From contig NZ_LMDS01000004.1 in assembly GCF_001425865.1 (NCBI RefSeq), positions 189,515 through 253,514 on the forward strand: a stretch of DNA of 64,000 bases, in the 5' to 3' direction. The stretch's first letter is position 1; the number at the start of each line of letters is the position of its first letter. Of this stretch, positions 1 through 17,590 are shown piece after piece. Position numbers and translations under genes: made by a program. Source of the DNA: Rhizobacter sp. Root404. GTDB taxonomy: Bacteria > Pseudomonadota > Gammaproteobacteria > Burkholderiales > Burkholderiaceae_C. The notes below the pieces were generated by a model. The model saw nothing but the letters and a program-made list of their open reading frames with translations, was not told the DNA's origin and did not search any database.

Positions 1-849
1 GAAAAGCCGCAGGCCGCGCTGAAGGGCGTGATCATGGAGCTCGAGGACTGCGCGTTCCCGCTGCTGGTCGGCATCGAAGCGCACGGCGACCCGATGACCG
101 CCTTCAAGGATGCCGACTACGCGCTGCTGATCGGCTCGCGCCCGCGCGGCCCGGGCATGGAACGTGCCGAACTGCTGGCCGTCAATGCCGAGATCTTCAC
201 CGCCCAGGGCAAGGCGCTCGACAAGGTGGCCAGCCGCAACGTCAAGGTGCTGGTGGTCGGCAACCCGGCGAACACCAACGCCTACATCGCGATGAAGAGC
301 GCGCCCAGCCTGCCGCGCGAGAACTTCACCGCGATGCTGCGTCTCGATCACAACCGCGCGCTGAGCCAGGTTGCGGCCAAGACCGGCAAGCCGGTGGCCG
401 ACATCGAGAAGCTCGCGGTCTGGGGCAACCACTCGCCGACCATGTACGCCGACTACCGCTTCGCGACGATCGGCGGCGCCAGCGTCAAGGACATGATCAA
501 CGACCAGGTCTGGAACGCCGAGACCTTCCTGCCGACCGTCGGCAAGCGCGGCGCGGCGATCATTGCGGCGCGCGGCGTCTCGTCTGCCGCTTCCGCCGCC
601 AACGCCGCGATCGACCACATGCGCGACTGGGCGCTGGGCACGCAAGGCAAGTGGGTCACGATGGGCGTGCCGTCGAACGGCGAGTACGGCATTCCGAAGG
701 ACGTGATGTTCGGGTTCCCGGTCACGACCGAGAACGGCCAGTACAAGATCGTCGAGGGCCTGCCGATCGACGCGTTCAGCCAGGAGCGCATCAACGTCAC
801 CTTGGCGGAACTCCAGGGCGAGCAAGACGGCGTCAAGCACCTGCTGTAA
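1..849 (+). CDS. mdh: Malate dehydrogenase, 5' end missing (window edge)
   Basis: Oxidises malate to oxaloacetate with NAD+ in the TCA cycle, in the cytoplasm. The reading frame is open from base 1, and the visible 282 residues start after the nucleotide-binding glycine loop, so roughly 45 N-terminal residues lie outside the window. Family hallmarks are visible: the LDHNRA segment and the catalytic-histidine segment WGNHSPTM. It ends one base before the CitE-like lyase, suggesting co-transcription. Family assignment is secure; only the start is absent. Confidence 0.95.
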   Translation, partial: EKPQAALKGVIMELEDCAFPLLVGIEAHGDPMTAFKDADYALLIGSRPRGPGMERAELLAVNAEIFTAQGKALDKVASRNVKVLVVGNPANTNAYIAMKSAPSLPRENFTAMLRLDHNRALSQVAAKTGKPVADIEKLAVWGNHSPTMYADYRFATIGGASVKDMINDQVWNAETFLPTVGKRGAAIIAARGVSSAASAANAAIDHMRDWALGTQGKWVTMGVPSNGEYGIPKDVMFGFPVTTENGQYKIVEGLPIDAFSQERINVTLAELQGEQDGVKHLL

Positions 850-850
850 G

Positions 851-1852
851 GTGACCCACCCCCGCGACGCGCTGTTCGACGCCGGGGACGCCGCCCCGGC
901 GATCCCGGTGTGCGACCACTATTGCGGGGTCGAGGCGCGCATGCGCAAGAGCCTCGCGCTGCAGGCCGAGATGGGCCCGGTGTTCGACGTCACGCTCGAT
1001 TGCGAGGACGGCGCGCCGGTCGGCGGCGAGGCCGAGCACGCGCGCATGGCGGCCGAGCTGGTGATGTCGTCCGCCAACGCGTTCGGTCGCGTCGGCGCAC
1101 GGGTTCACCCGGTCGATCATCCCAGCTTCGCCGACGACGTGGCCACCTTGGTCGCCCGCGCCGGCACGCGGCTCGCGTACCTGATGGTGCCCAAGCCGCG
1201 CGACGCGCGGGAGTTGCAGCGCGCCTGCGCCGAGATCGACCACCAGATCCGCGTCCACCAGCTCGCGCGGCCGATTCCGGTCCACGCGCTGATCGAGACC
1301 CACGGCGCGCTGCGCGACGTGGCGGCGATCGCGGCGAACCCGCGCATCGAGTCGCTGTCGTTCGGTCTGATGGATTTCGTCTCCGCGCATCGGGGCGCGA
1401 TACCGGCCTCCGCCATGGGCGTCGACGGTCAGTTCACGCATCCGCTGGTGGTGCGCGCCAAGCTCGAGATCGCCGCGGCCTGCCACGGGTTCGCGAAGGT
1501 GCCGTCCCACTGCGTCGTCACCGAGTTCAACGACGAACGCGCCATCTCCGCTGCGGCCACGCGCGCCGCGCGCGAGTTCGGCTATGCGCGGATGTGGAGC
1601 ATCCACCCGAACCAGATCGAGCCGATCGTCGAGGCGTTCGCGCCGAGCGCGGCTGAAACCGATCTGGCGATCGAGATCATCACCGCAGCGCAGGACGCCC
1701 AGTGGGCGCCGATCAGCCACCGCAGCACGCTGCATGACCGCGCGAGCTACCGTTACTTCTGGCAGGTGCTGGAACGCGCCAAGCGAACCGGCCAGCCGCT
1801 TCCTGCAAACGTGCTGACACGGTTCTTTCCGCCGGTTGCGGCCGCGGCGTGA
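851..1852 (+). CDS. HpcH/HpaI aldolase / citrate lyase beta-like (CoA-ester lyase)
   Basis: 333-residue TIM-barrel protein of the CitE/malyl-CoA lyase family, predicted to cleave or form C-C bonds next to a CoA thioester or 2-oxo acid. The segments [19 protein letters not shown] (metal-binding acidic residues) and a later acidic [13 protein letters not shown] match the barrel core. The GTG start lies one base after the mdh stop with no clear Shine-Dalgarno, so translation is probably coupled. Position beside mdh and near acnB suggests TCA or glyoxylate-linked metabolism. The substrate cannot be read from sequence; citramalyl-CoA, malyl-CoA or citryl-CoA are possible. Confidence 0.8.
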   Translation: MTHPRDALFDAGDAAPAIPVCDHYCGVEARMRKSLALQAEMGPVFDVTLDCEDGAPVGGEAEHARMAAELVMSSANAFGRVGARVHPVDHPSFADDVATLVARAGTRLAYLMVPKPRDARELQRACAEIDHQIRVHQLARPIPVHALIETHGALRDVAAIAANPRIESLSFGLMDFVSAHRGAIPASAMGVDGQFTHPLVVRAKLEIAAACHGFAKVPSHCVVTEFNDERAISAAATRAAREFGYARMWSIHPNQIEPIVEAFAPSAAETDLAIEIITAAQDAQWAPISHRSTLHDRASYRYFWQVLERAKRTGQPLPANVLTRFFPPVAAAA

Positions 1853-1949
1853 TGGCTGCACGGCTGCGCCGCGCGTCCGTTGCGCACCGGCACGCACGAT
1901 GGCCCCACGCGGCCACAATCGCGGCTCCTCATTCAGTCACCCACACACC

Positions 1950-2603
1950 ATGACGATTCAATCTTCGACGTTCGCCCTGGCCGCCGCCTTCGCCCTCAGT
2001 GTCGCTGCGCCGGTCGCCCTCGCGCAGACGGCGCCCGCCAAGAAGGCCGCGCCGGCTAAGAGCACACCGAAGAAGGCAGCCGCCCCCAAGAAGGTCGTCG
2101 AGCCGCCGCCGCCGCCGGCCGCCGCGGGCCCGGAGCAGATCGACGCCGCCGAGCGCGTCTTCTACGGCCTCTACGACTGCGAGTTCAAGCAGACGATCGA
2201 CATCGTCGCCAGCGCCAAGTTCCCGGCGTATGTGGAAGTCAAGCACGGCAAAGCCGACTACCTGATGAAGCCGGTGCTGTCGTCGACCGGCGCGATCCGA
2301 CTCGAGGACGTGCGCGGCGAGACGCTGATGGTGCAAATCGTCAACAAGTCCATGCTGTTGAACGTCAAGACCGCGCAGCGCATCGTCGACGACTGCGTCA
2401 GCCCGAAGCAGCGCGAGCTGATCGAGGCGGCGCGTGTCGCCAAGGCCGCCGCGGCCGCCTCCGGCGCCGCGCCGGCTGCCGGGAACATGCTTTCGGGCCC
2501 GGCGCCGACGCCGACCCCACCGGCACCCGCCACATCGAGCGCGTCGGACGCCGCATCGGCGCCGGCAATGACCACGGCGCCCGCTTCTGCCCCGCTGAAG
2601 TAA
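1950..2603 (+). CDS. Secreted Ala/Pro/Lys-rich hypothetical protein
   Basis: 217 residues of unknown function. An N-terminal signal peptide (about residues 1-25, ending LAQ) is followed by a Lys/Ala/Pro-rich low-complexity stretch with a run of six prolines. A conserved-looking core (about residues 60-155) has a Tyr/Cys segment (VFYGLYDCEFKQ) and a second cysteine near VDDCVSP. The tail is Ala/Pro/Ser-rich. Two cysteines in an exported core could form a disulfide. The first in-frame ATG that gives a signal peptide was chosen. It stands alone, 97 bases after the lyase. Confidence 0.7.
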   Translation: MTIQSSTFALAAAFALSVAAPVALAQTAPAKKAAPAKSTPKKAAAPKKVVEPPPPPAAAGPEQIDAAERVFYGLYDCEFKQTIDIVASAKFPAYVEVKHGKADYLMKPVLSSTGAIRLEDVRGETLMVQIVNKSMLLNVKTAQRIVDDCVSPKQRELIEAARVAKAAAAASGAAPAAGNMLSGPAPTPTPPAPATSSASDAASAPAMTTAPASAPLK

Positions 2604-2627
2604 CCCCGCGCCGCAAGTACGCTTCGG

Positions 2628-2654
2628 GAAGTATGTACAATTCATGCATACTTC
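2628..2654 (+). promoter_or_regulatory. Inverted-repeat operator over the toxin-antitoxin promoter
   Basis: Perfect 8-base arms GAAGTATG (2628-2635) and CATACTTC (2647-2654) with an 11-base spacer. The spacer contains TACAAT (2636-2641), a good -10 hexamer; the -35 is poor. The antitoxin ATG is at 2671. Antitoxins of this class usually repress their own operon, so this is the likely autoregulatory operator (inference). Confidence 0.6.
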
Positions 2655-2670
2655 ATCGAAGGAGCGCGTC

Positions 2671-2916
2671 ATGGAAGCCACCGTTGCCGAACGCGGACAG
2701 ATCACGCTGCCCAAGGCCGTGCGCGATGCGCTCGGGCTGACCAAGGGCACGCAACTGAAGGTCGAGCTCGACGGCGGCCGCATCATCCTGCGCAAGAACG
2801 TCGACGACGCGATCTCGCGGGCGCGCGGCCGCTTCAAGCTCGCCGAAGGCTTGACGACCGACGACGTGATGCGCGAGTTGCGCGGTCGGGCCCCGGGCGA
2901 TCCCGTCGACGCCTGA
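2671..2916 (+). CDS. AbrB/MazE-type antitoxin
   Basis: 81-residue DNA-binding antitoxin of the SpoVT/AbrB swapped-hairpin class. The N-terminal segment [20 protein letters not shown] followed by [13 protein letters not shown] is the typical fold; the acidic C-terminal part (about 50-81) would wrap the toxin. The ATG at 2671 was preferred over 2644 because AAGGAG sits 7-12 bases upstream and the earlier ATG lies inside the operator repeat. Its TGA overlaps the toxin ATG by one base. Confidence 0.85.
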   Translation: MEATVAERGQITLPKAVRDALGLTKGTQLKVELDGGRIILRKNVDDAISRARGRFKLAEGLTTDDVMRELRGRAPGDPVDA

Positions 2917-3338
2917 TGATCGCTATCGACTCTTCGGTCCTGATCGACCTGCTCGGCGAGGACGCCGGCGCCGATTCCGCGGAGGCCTGCGTGCGCGACG
3001 CGCTCGCCCACGGCCCCGTCGTGCTGTGCGACGTGGTCGTCAGCGAGATCACCGCCGGGCTCGGCCACGGCTCCGAGATCATGGACGTGGTCGAGGAGAT
3101 GGGCATGAGCTTCCTGCCTGTCGAGCGCAAGGCTGCGATCCGCGCCGGGGAAATGCAACGGCGCTACAAGCAGCGCCTGCGCGCGCTCGGCAAGGAGAGC
3201 GCAGGCCAGCGCGCCGTGCCCGACTTCATCGTCGGGGCACATGCCTTGCTTCAGTGCAGCGCACTGATCACCCGCGACGCCGGCTTCTTCCGCGACTATT
3301 TCAAGGGCCTGAAGGTCATCGTGCCGAAAGCGGCCTGA
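2916..3338 (+). CDS. vapC: VapC-like PIN-domain ribonuclease toxin
   Basis: 140-residue PIN-domain endoribonuclease, predicted to cleave RNA when its antitoxin is lost. Acidic active-site residues fit the family: D5 in [11 protein letters not shown], the glutamate in VVSEITAGL, the aspartate in [12 protein letters not shown], and D in ITRDAGFF. Start and antitoxin stop share a base, the usual toxin-antitoxin arrangement. The RNA target is unknown. Confidence 0.88.
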   Translation: MIAIDSSVLIDLLGEDAGADSAEACVRDALAHGPVVLCDVVVSEITAGLGHGSEIMDVVEEMGMSFLPVERKAAIRAGEMQRRYKQRLRALGKESAGQRAVPDFIVGAHALLQCSALITRDAGFFRDYFKGLKVIVPKAA

Positions 3339-3391
3339 CGTTCCTCCTCCGCCCGCCCCCTCCCACTCTCTCACGAACACCAGGAGCTCCC

Positions 3392-6001
3392 ATGCTGCAA
3401 GCCTACCGTCAACACGTTGCCGAACGCGCCGCCCTCGGCATCCCGCCGCTGCCGCTGTCGGCCCAGCAGACCGGAGAACTGATCGAGCTGCTGAAGGCCC
3501 CGCCGGCCGGCGAGGAGACCACGCTGCTCGACCTGATCACGCACCGCGTGCCGGCCGGCGTCGACGACGCGGCCAAGGTCAAGGCGAGCTACCTCGCCGC
3601 GGTCGCGCACGGCACCGAGATCTCGCCGCTGATCAGCCGCGTGCGCGCCACCGAGCTGCTCGGCACGATGCTCGGCGGCTACAACATCAGCCCGCTGGTC
3701 GACCTGCTGGACGACGTCTCGGTCGGCGCGGTCGCCGCCGAGGGCCTGAAGAAGACGCTGCTGATGTTCGACCAGTTCCACGACGTGCAGGAGAAGGCCG
3801 AGAAGGGCAACGCCAACGCCAAGGCCGTGTTGCAGAGCTGGGCCGATGCCGAGTGGTTCACCTCGCGCCCGGAAGTGCCGAAGTCCATCACCGTCAGCAT
3901 CTTCAAGGTCGCCGGCGAGATCAACACCGATGATCTTTCCCCCGCGCCGGACGCCTGGAGCCGCCCCGACATCCCGATGCACGCGCTGGCGATGCACAAG
4001 AACCCGCGCCCGGGCATCGTGCCGGAGGAAGAAGGCAAGCGCGGCCCGGTCAAGTTCATCGAGGAGCTGCGCGCACGCGGCAACCTCGTCGCCTACGTGG
4101 GCGACGTTGTCGGCACCGGCTCGTCGCGCAAGTCGGCGACCAACTCGGTCCTGTGGTTCACCGGCGAAGACATCCCGTTCGTGCCGAACAAGCGCTTCGG
4201 CGGCGTCTGCCTGGGCGGCAAGATCGCGCCGATCTTCTACAACACGATGGAAGACTCGGGCGCGCTGCCGATCGAGCTCGACGTGAGCCAGATGAACATG
4301 GGCGACGTGGTCGAGCTGCGCCCCTACGACGGCAAGGCGCTGAAGGACGGCAAGGTGATCGCCGAATTCAGCGTCAAGAGCGACGTGCTGTTCGACGAGG
4401 TGCGCGCCGGCGGCCGCATCCCGCTGATCATCGGCCGCGGCCTGACGGCCAAGGCGCGTGAAGCGTTGGGCCTGCCGGTCAGCACCCTCTTCCGCCTGCC
4501 GCAAAACCCGGTCGACACCAAGAAGGGCTTCAGCCTCGGCCAGAAGATGGTCGGCAAGGCCTGCGGCCTGCCGATCGTGAACGGCCAGCAGCAGGGCGTG
4601 CGCCCCGGCACGTATTGCGAGCCGCGCATGACCAGCGTCGGCTCGCAGGACACCACCGGCCCGATGACCCGCGACGAGCTGAAAGACCTGGCCTGCCTGG
4701 GCTTCAGCGCCGACCTGGTAATGCAGTCGTTCTGCCACACCGCGGCCTACCCGAAGCCGGTCGACGTGAAGATGCACCACGAGCTGCCCGACTTCATCAG
4801 CACCCGCGGAGGCATCTCGCTGCGCCCGGGTGACGGCGTGATCCACAGCTGGCTGAACCGCCTGTTGCTGCCCGACACCGTGGGCACCGGCGGCGACTCG
4901 CACACCCGCTTCCCGATCGGCATCAGCTTTCCGGCCGGCTCCGGCCTGGTCGCGTTCGCCGCCGCCACCGGCGTGATGCCGCTCGACATGCCGGAGAGCG
5001 TGCTGGTGCGCTTCAAGGGCACGATGGCGGATGCTTCAAAGCGCGGCGTCACCCTGCGCGACCTGGTCAACGCGATCCCGCTGTACGCGATCAAGGCCGG
5101 GCTGCTGACGGTCGAGAAGAAGGGCAAGAAGAACATCTTCTCGGGCCGCATCCTCGAGATCGAGGGCCTGCCGGACCTGAAGGTCGAACAGGCCTTCGAG
5201 CTGAGCGACGCCTCGGCCGAGCGCAGCGCCGCCGGCTGCACGGTCAAGCTGAACAAGGAGCCGATCGCCGAGTACATCAACAGCAACATCACGATGATGA
5301 AGTGGATGATCGCGAACGGCTACTCGGACGCCCGCTCGCTCGAGCGCCGCATCAAGGCGCAGGAAGCCTGGCTCGCGAACCCCGAGCTGCTCGCGGGTGA
5401 TGCCGACGCCGAGTACGCCGCCGTGATCGAGATCGACCTGGCCGACGTGCACGAGCCGATCGTCGCCTGCCCGAACGACCCGGACGACGTGAAGACCCTG
5501 TCCGACGTGGCCGGCGCGAAGATCGACGAAGTGTTCATCGGCTCGTGCATGACCAACATCGGCCACTTCCGCGCCGCCAGCAAGCTGCTCGAAGGCAAGC
5601 GCGACATCCCGGTCAAGCTGTGGGTCGCCCCGCCGACCAAGATGGACGCCAAGAAGCTCAGCGACGAAGGCCACTACGGCGTGCTCGGCAATGCCGGCGC
5701 GCGCATGGAGATGCCGGGCTGCAGCCTGTGCATGGGCAACCAGGCGCAGGTGAAGGAAGGCGCCACGGTGTTCAGCACCAGCACCCGCAACTTCCCGAAC
5801 CGGCTCGGCAAGAACTCGAACGTCTACCTCGGTTCGGCCGAGCTGGCCGCCATCTGCTCCAAGCTCGGCCGCATCCCGACCCGCGAGGAGTACATGGTCG
5901 ACATGGGCGTGCTGACCGCCGCCAGCGGCACCGTCTACAAGTACCTGAACTTCGACCAGATCGAGGAGTTCACCGACGCGGCGGCCAGCGTCGGGGCGTG
6001 A
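3392..6001 (+). CDS. acnB: Bifunctional aconitase 2 / 2-methylisocitrate dehydratase
   Basis: 869-residue aconitase B, interconverting citrate and isocitrate through cis-aconitate in the TCA cycle. E. coli AcnB is of similar length (865). The N-terminal helical domain and the swivel domain precede the catalytic core. The 4Fe-4S ligands are C719 (GSCMTN), C777 and C780 (GCSLCMGNQ). The ATG at 3392 has GGAG eight bases upstream and matches the family N-terminus ([20 protein letters not shown]); the frame is open further upstream over vapC but that is not coding. The stop overlaps the next ATG by one base. Confidence 0.97.
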   Translation: MLQAYRQHVAERAALGIPPLPLSAQQTGELIELLKAPPAGEETTLLDLITHRVPAGVDDAAKVKASYLAAVAHGTEISPLISRVRATELLGTMLGGYNISPLVDLLDDVSVGAVAAEGLKKTLLMFDQFHDVQEKAEKGNANAKAVLQSWADAEWFTSRPEVPKSITVSIFKVAGEINTDDLSPAPDAWSRPDIPMHALAMHKNPRPGIVPEEEGKRGPVKFIEELRARGNLVAYVGDVVGTGSSRKSATNSVLWFTGEDIPFVPNKRFGGVCLGGKIAPIFYNTMEDSGALPIELDVSQMNMGDVVELRPYDGKALKDGKVIAEFSVKSDVLFDEVRAGGRIPLIIGRGLTAKAREALGLPVSTLFRLPQNPVDTKKGFSLGQKMVGKACGLPIVNGQQQGVRPGTYCEPRMTSVGSQDTTGPMTRDELKDLACLGFSADLVMQSFCHTAAYPKPVDVKMHHELPDFISTRGGISLRPGDGVIHSWLNRLLLPDTVGTGGDSHTRFPIGISFPAGSGLVAFAAATGVMPLDMPESVLVRFKGTMADASKRGVTLRDLVNAIPLYAIKAGLLTVEKKGKKNIFSGRILEIEGLPDLKVEQAFELSDASAERSAAGCTVKLNKEPIAEYINSNITMMKWMIANGYSDARSLERRIKAQEAWLANPELLAGDADAEYAAVIEIDLADVHEPIVACPNDPDDVKTLSDVAGAKIDEVFIGSCMTNIGHFRAASKLLEGKRDIPVKLWVAPPTKMDAKKLSDEGHYGVLGNAGARMEMPGCSLCMGNQAQVKEGATVFSTSTRNFPNRLGKNSNVYLGSAELAAICSKLGRIPTREEYMVDMGVLTAASGTVYKYLNFDQIEEFTDAAASVGA

Positions 6002-6648
6002 TGCACAAGGCGTGGCGGCCCCTCGGGGCCGCGCTTTCTTCGCTGGTCGCAGGCGCGCTGCTGGCGTCGTGCGGAAGCCTCGGCGGCGGCCGCGTCAAGC
6101 TCGAGCCGGAAGCGTTCGGCTCGACGACGACGCACTCGCGCCGCTTCGACTCGGCGCCCGCCTACACCTGCGAGGCGGCACGGCGCGCGTTGCTCAGCCA
6201 GGGCTTCGTGATCACCGCGGCCGACGGTGAGCGCGTCAATGGCCGCAAGTATTTCCAGCCCGAGCCCGAGGTGCACGTGCAGCTCGAGTTCCACACCGTC
6301 TGTGCGCCGGACGGGCGCGGCGGTCGCGCGACGCTGGCCTTCGTCAACGCGCTGCAGGACCGCTACGCGCTGAAGAAGAGCAACAACTCGGCGAGCGTCG
6401 GCGTCGGCGCGATCGGCTCGTTGTCGCTGCCGTTCACGTCGAGCGACGATTCGCTGGTCAAGGTCGCGAGCGAGACGATCACGTCGGCGCCCTTCTACGA
6501 CCGCTTCTACAAGCTGCTGCAGCGCTACCTCGTGGCCGATGCGGAACTTGTCGAGCCGAAGGCCGAGCCGATGGTGATCGCGCCGGTGCCGCCCGCCGCG
6601 GCCGCTTCCGCTGCGATGCCGGCGGCCAGCGCCGCGTCGGCGCCCTGA
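6001..6648 (+). CDS. DUF2242-type lipoprotein
   Basis: 215-residue predicted outer- or inner-membrane lipoprotein of unknown function. The N-terminus has a hydrophobic signal and a lipobox LLASC (cysteine about residue 24). The central part (about 40-180) resembles the DUF2242 family common in Burkholderiales; the C-terminus is an Ala/Pro/Ser-rich tail. Its ATG overlaps the acnB stop by one base, so it is translated from the acnB message. It converges with sbcB, four bases away. Confidence 0.75.
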   Translation: MHKAWRPLGAALSSLVAGALLASCGSLGGGRVKLEPEAFGSTTTHSRRFDSAPAYTCEAARRALLSQGFVITAADGERVNGRKYFQPEPEVHVQLEFHTVCAPDGRGGRATLAFVNALQDRYALKKSNNSASVGVGAIGSLSLPFTSSDDSLVKVASETITSAPFYDRFYKLLQRYLVADAELVEPKAEPMVIAPVPPAAAASAAMPAASAASAP

Positions 6649-6652
6649 AGGG

Positions 6653-8086
6653 TCAGTCCCGCTCGGGCGCGATCTCGGTCGCGTAGTCGACCAGCGCGCC
6701 GAGGATCTCCTGCGTACGCTCGTCGGCGTCCTCGCCGAGCGCATCGACCTCGTCGAGGAACGCCTGCAGCGTCAGCGCGCCGCCGGCGCCGTCGTGCAGC
6801 CGGTGCGCGCAGTGCTCGGTCCACTGCGTCTGCTCGGCGTCGCTCAAGGTCTCGGGAAAGTTGCGGGCGCGGTAGCGAAACAGCAATTCGTTGAGGCGCG
6901 CGTCCGCGAACGCCGGACGCTTCTCGGCGAGTTGCACGCCGTTCAGCGTGCGCAGCTTCTGAAGCGTGCGCCGGTCCTCGTTGCCGACGAAGCCGCCGTA
7001 CAGGTCCTCGTCGACGTCGGTCGTGCCCTCGCGCGCCGGGCGCTCGAAGATCGCCGGCCACATGCCGGCCAGCAGGTGCGCCTGCGCCGCGATCGATTCC
7101 GCGTGGTGCAGCGCCAGCGGGATGTCGAGGCCCCACTTGGCGGCCATCGCGTCGTTCAGCGTCTTCAGGTTGCCGATCACGATCGGCGACTTGTTGATGT
7201 GGATGGTCTTGATCGGCAGCCGCGTCACGCCGTCGGGCAGCTCGTCGCTGCGCGTGAACATGCGGGTGCGGATCGCGTCGACGCCGAGCGTGAAGAGCTC
7301 GTCCGGCGCGGAGGCCAGGTCCCACACGATGACCTCGTTCTTGTTGGTCGGGTGCGGCGCCAGCGGCCAGACCGGCGCGATGCAGCCGCGCTCGACGCCG
7401 TACATGCCCGAGACATGCAGGAACGGCTTGCCCACGCCCATCTCGCGCACGACTTCGTGCTTGCTGCGCAGCCGCAGGCAGAAGTCCCACAGCCGCGGCT
7501 GGCGCGCCTTGATCAGCCGGGCCAGCGCGATCGTCGCGCGCACGTCCGACAGCGCATCGTGCGCGGCCGCGTGCGCGATGCCGTTCGCGGCGGTCAGGTG
7601 CTCGAGCTTGAACGACGGCCGGCCATCGTCGTGCACCGGCCATTCGATGCCCTCGGGCCGCAGCGCCCAGGTGGTGCGCACCACGTCGAGCAGGTCCCAG
7701 CGGCCGCATTCGTTCTGCCATTCGCGCGCATACGGGTCGATCAGGTTGCGCCAGAACAGGTGGCGCGTGACCTCGTCGTCGAAGCGGATCGAGTTGTAGC
7801 CGACGCCAATCGTGCCGGGCCGCGCCAGCTCCTGCTCGATCGCGTCGGCGAAGCGGTGCTCCGGCACGCCTTGCGCGAGGCACTGCTGCGGCGTGATGCC
7901 GGTCAGCACGCAGGCGCCCGGCTCGGGCAGGAAATCGGGCGCGGGCCGGCAGAACTGCATCAGAGGCGCGCCGATCTCGTTCAGGTCGGCGTCGGTGCGC
8001 ACGCCGGCGAACTGGGACGGCCGGTCGCGGCGCGGCACGCGGCCGAAGGTTTCGTAGTCGTGCCAGAAGAAGGTCGTGTCGGCCAT
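6653..8086 (-). CDS. sbcB: Exodeoxyribonuclease I
   Basis: 477-residue 3'-5' single-strand DNA exonuclease used in recombination and mismatch repair; E. coli ExoI is 475. The DEDDh nuclease motifs are visible: WHDYETFG at the N-terminus, the [10 protein letters not shown] segment, and the [11 protein letters not shown] segment with the conserved His and Asp. The rest is the SH3-like and helical C-terminal region. It is transcribed alone, divergent from serC. Confidence 0.95.
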   Translation of the reverse strand: MADTTFFWHDYETFGRVPRRDRPSQFAGVRTDADLNEIGAPLMQFCRPAPDFLPEPGACVLTGITPQQCLAQGVPEHRFADAIEQELARPGTIGVGYNSIRFDDEVTRHLFWRNLIDPYAREWQNECGRWDLLDVVRTTWALRPEGIEWPVHDDGRPSFKLEHLTAANGIAHAAAHDALSDVRATIALARLIKARQPRLWDFCLRLRSKHEVVREMGVGKPFLHVSGMYGVERGCIAPVWPLAPHPTNKNEVIVWDLASAPDELFTLGVDAIRTRMFTRSDELPDGVTRLPIKTIHINKSPIVIGNLKTLNDAMAAKWGLDIPLALHHAESIAAQAHLLAGMWPAIFERPAREGTTDVDEDLYGGFVGNEDRRTLQKLRTLNGVQLAEKRPAFADARLNELLFRYRARNFPETLSDAEQTQWTEHCAHRLHDGAGGALTLQAFLDEVDALGEDADERTQEILGALVDYATEIAPERD

Positions 8087-8158
8087 GCGAGGAATCTAAC
8101 AGGCGCTTCGGCTAAGCTAGCCAGCCCCGTTGCAACCCGCCCCCGGAGAACCGCTCCC

Positions 8159-9241
8159 ATGACCCGTGTCTTCAACTTCAGCGCCGGCCCTGCCGCCCTG
8201 CCCGAATCCGTGCTGCGCCAGGCGGCCGACGAGATGCTCGACTGGCACGGCTCGGGCATGTCGGTGATGGAGATGAGCCACCGCGGCAAGGAGTTCATCT
8301 CGATCCACGCCGAGTGCGAAGCGCTGCTGCGCGAACTGCTGGCCGTGCCCGCCAATTACAAGGTGCTGTTCATGCAGGGCGGCGCGATCGGCGAGAACGC
8401 GATCGTGCCGATGAACATGCTGCGCGGCCGCGCCAGCGCCGACTACGTCAACACCGGCGAGTGGTCGAAGAAGTCGATCAAGGAGGCGGGCAAGTACGCC
8501 AAGATCAACGTCGTCGCCAGCTCCGAAGCGACGAAGTTCGACCGCGTGCCGCCGCGCGACACCTGGAAGCTCGACCCGAACGCCGCCTACGTGCACATCT
8601 GCGCGAACGAGACGATTGGCGGCGTCGAGTACCACTTCACGCCCGACGTCGGCGACGTGCCGCTGATCGCCGACGTGTCCTCCAACATCATGTCGCGCCC
8701 GCTCGACGTGTCGAAGTTCGGCCTGCTCTACGGCGGCGCGCAGAAGAACATCGGGCCGGCGGGCCTGACGATCGTCATCGTGCGCGAGGACCTGCTCGGC
8801 GGCGCGCTGCCGATCACGCCGTCGGCCTTCAACTACGCCGAGCAGGCCGCCAACGACTCGATGCTGAACACGCCGCCGACCTACGCGATCTACATCGCCG
8901 GCCTCGTGTTCAGGTGGATCAAGGAGCGCGGCGGCCTCACCGCGATGGAGACGCACAACCGCAAGAAGGCGGCGGTGCTCTACGACTTCCTCGACGCCAC
9001 GTCGTTCTACAACAGCCCGATCCAGCGCGCCGACCGCTCGCTGATGAACGTGCCGTTCAAGCTGAAGGACGAGGCGCTCGACGCCGCGTTCCTGAAGGGC
9101 GCCGAGGAACGGGGCATGCTGCAGCTGAAGGGCCACCGCGCGGTCGGCGGCATGCGCGCGTCGATCTACAACGCGATGCCGATCGAAGGCGTGCAGGCGC
9201 TGGTCGCCTACATGAAGGAGTTCGAGGCCCGCCATGGCTGA
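8159..9241 (+). CDS. serC: Phosphoserine aminotransferase
   Basis: 360 residues, PLP-dependent class V aminotransferase converting 3-phosphohydroxypyruvate to phosphoserine (serine synthesis, and 4-phosphohydroxythreonine in PLP synthesis). The N-terminus [16 protein letters not shown] is diagnostic. The PLP lysine is in [16 protein letters not shown] lies nine bases before the ATG. The last bases overlap the start of serA by 8, so the two serine genes form an operon. Confidence 0.96.
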   Translation: MTRVFNFSAGPAALPESVLRQAADEMLDWHGSGMSVMEMSHRGKEFISIHAECEALLRELLAVPANYKVLFMQGGAIGENAIVPMNMLRGRASADYVNTGEWSKKSIKEAGKYAKINVVASSEATKFDRVPPRDTWKLDPNAAYVHICANETIGGVEYHFTPDVGDVPLIADVSSNIMSRPLDVSKFGLLYGGAQKNIGPAGLTIVIVREDLLGGALPITPSAFNYAEQAANDSMLNTPPTYAIYIAGLVFRWIKERGGLTAMETHNRKKAAVLYDFLDATSFYNSPIQRADRSLMNVPFKLKDEALDAAFLKGAEERGMLQLKGHRAVGGMRASIYNAMPIEGVQALVAYMKEFEARHG

Positions 9242-10427
9242 GGCGTCGAGGTTCCAGGTCCTGGTGCTGAACCAGGTCTCGGCCAACGGCCTGAAGCGGC
9301 TGCCGCCCGAGATGTACGCGGTCGGCAAGGACATGGCCGCGCCCGACGCGGTGCTGGTGCGCTCGGCCGACATGCATGCGCTGTCGATCCCGCCCAGCGT
9401 CGTCGCGATCGCACGGGCCGGTGCCGGCACCAACAACATCCCGGTCAAGGCGATGAGCGAGCGCGGCGTGCCGGTGTTCAACGCGCCGGGCGCCAACGCC
9501 AACGCCGTCAAGGAGCTGGTGCTCGCGGCGATGCTGATGACCGCGCGCAACCTGGCACCGGCGCTGCGCTTCGTCGCGGGGCTGGACACCGCGTCGCCCC
9601 ACCTGGACAAGACCGTCGAGGACGGCAAGAAGGCGTTCGCCGGCTTCGAGCTGGCCGGCCACACGCTGGGCATCGTCGGCCTGGGCAAGGTGGGCTGCCT
9701 GGTCGCCGATGCGGCGATCAAGCTCGGCATGGAGGTCCACGGCTTCGACCCGCACATCACGGTCGACGCGGCCTGGAGCCTGCCCGCGCAGGTCCGGAAA
9801 GCCGCGAGCGTCGCCGACGTGCTGAAGAACGCCGACTTCGTGACGCTGCACGTGCCGCTGATCGACGCGACGCGTGACCTCGTCAATGCCGACAACCTGA
9901 GCCTGATGCGCCCCGGCGCGGTGCTGCTGAACTTCTCGCGCGACGGCGTCGTCAACGAGGCGGCAGTGCTGAAGGCGCTCGATGCGCGCCGCCTCGCCTG
10001 GTACGCCTGCGACTTCCCGAGCGCGGCCGCGCACGCCCACCCGAAGGTGCTCGCGCTGCCGCACCTGGGGGCGTCGACCGCGGAGGCGGAAGAGAACTGC
10101 GCGATCATGGTCGTCGACCAGCTGCGCGACTTTCTCGAGCACGGCAACGTCGTCAACGCCGTCAACTTCCCGCAGGTGGACATGGCGCGCGAGTCGGCCT
10201 ACCGCGTCGCGATCGCCAATTCCAACGTGCCGAACATGCTCGGGCAGATCTCGACCGCGATGGCCACCGCCGGCCTGAACATCCACAACATGGTCAACAA
10301 GTCGCGCGGCGACATGGCCTACACGCTGGTCGACGTGGACAGCCCGGTGGCTGACCCGGTGCTCGATTCGCTGCGCGCGATCGACGGAGTGTTGTCTGTG
10401 CGCTATTTGCCTCATCAAACCCCCTAA
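9234..10427 (+). CDS. serA: D-3-phosphoglycerate dehydrogenase
   Basis: 397-residue NAD-dependent 2-hydroxyacid dehydrogenase, first step of serine synthesis. The substrate domain ([14 protein letters not shown]) surrounds a Rossmann domain with [10 protein letters not shown] (about residues 143-152). The catalytic His lies in the ALPHLGAST segment. An ACT domain closes the protein (about 325-395, [18 protein letters not shown]), the usual serine feedback site. Overlaps serC by 8 bases, consistent with coupled translation. Confidence 0.94.
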   Translation: MAEASRFQVLVLNQVSANGLKRLPPEMYAVGKDMAAPDAVLVRSADMHALSIPPSVVAIARAGAGTNNIPVKAMSERGVPVFNAPGANANAVKELVLAAMLMTARNLAPALRFVAGLDTASPHLDKTVEDGKKAFAGFELAGHTLGIVGLGKVGCLVADAAIKLGMEVHGFDPHITVDAAWSLPAQVRKAASVADVLKNADFVTLHVPLIDATRDLVNADNLSLMRPGAVLLNFSRDGVVNEAAVLKALDARRLAWYACDFPSAAAHAHPKVLALPHLGASTAEAEENCAIMVVDQLRDFLEHGNVVNAVNFPQVDMARESAYRVAIANSNVPNMLGQISTAMATAGLNIHNMVNKSRGDMAYTLVDVDSPVADPVLDSLRAIDGVLSVRYLPHQTP

Positions 10428-10515
10428 GCCATGCAGCTCGACGCTTCGCATTTCTGTTAGAAATGTGAACCAAATGTGACCCGGGCAAAACGCCGGGCGC
10501 GCTGCGAGGAGTCGG

Positions 10516-14259
<3,744 letters not shown>

Positions 14260-14333
14260 AGGAGCGCGCGTCACCGTCTGCTGACACAATGGTTCGTTCA
14301 GCCCAGCCGGCGTTTTTCGACGAGGTTCCCGCC

Positions 14334-17234
<2,901 letters not shown>

Positions 17235-17238
17235 GCGC

Positions 17239-17586
17239 CTAGCGCCGCGACCAGTCCTCGGCGTCGAAGCCGACGGTAATCGCACCGTCGGGCCACTCGA
17301 CGACCGGGCGCTTGATCACGCTGGCGTTCGCGAGCATCACCCTCTTCGCGCCCGCGGCGTCGACGACGGCGTCGCGCACCGATTCGTCGAGAGCGCGCCA
17401 GGCGGTGCCCTTGCGGTTCAGCACCCGCTCCCAGCCGGCGCTGCGCAGCCACGCGTCGAGCCGATCGGGCGGCACACCGGCCTTCTTGAAATCGTGGAAC
17501 GCGGCGTCGTGGCCGTTCGCGGCCAGCCAGGCGCGGGCCTTCTTGACCGTGTCGCAGTTGGGAATTCCGTAGAGCGTGAGGGCCAT
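17239..17586 (-). CDS. ArsC/Spx-family reductase-like protein (YffB type)
   Basis: 115-residue thioredoxin-fold protein of the ArsC-like family. The segment [17 protein letters not shown] has the single active-site-type cysteine (C9) followed by the N-terminal helix. [10 protein letters not shown] and [10 protein letters not shown] match the glutaredoxin/ArsC-like core, and [17 protein letters not shown] the C-terminal strand. Such proteins are named arsenate reductase-like, but no ars genes are near, so arsenate reduction is not supported here. The ATG at 17586 was chosen on the family N-terminus. Confidence 0.82.
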   Translation of the reverse strand: MALTLYGIPNCDTVKKARAWLAANGHDAAFHDFKKAGVPPDRLDAWLRSAGWERVLNRKGTAWRALDESVRDAVVDAAGAKRVMLANASVIKRPVVEWPDGAITVGFDAEDWSRR

Positions 17587-17590
17587 CGCG

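Noticed and set aside
833..1918. Long antisense frame opposite the CitE-like gene
   Set aside because: Arg/Ala/His/Gly-rich, no domain, mirrors codon bias of a real gene on the plus strand.
3026..3391. Upstream extension of the acnB frame
   Set aside because: Runs through vapC in another frame; a clear Shine-Dalgarno and family N-terminus are at 3392.
10450..10464. ATTTC-TGTTA-GAAAT inverted repeat before the large kinase, and CCCGG-N8-CCGGG just after
   Set aside because: Short arms and no T tract; could be a weak terminator for serA but nothing supports it beyond chance in GC-rich DNA.
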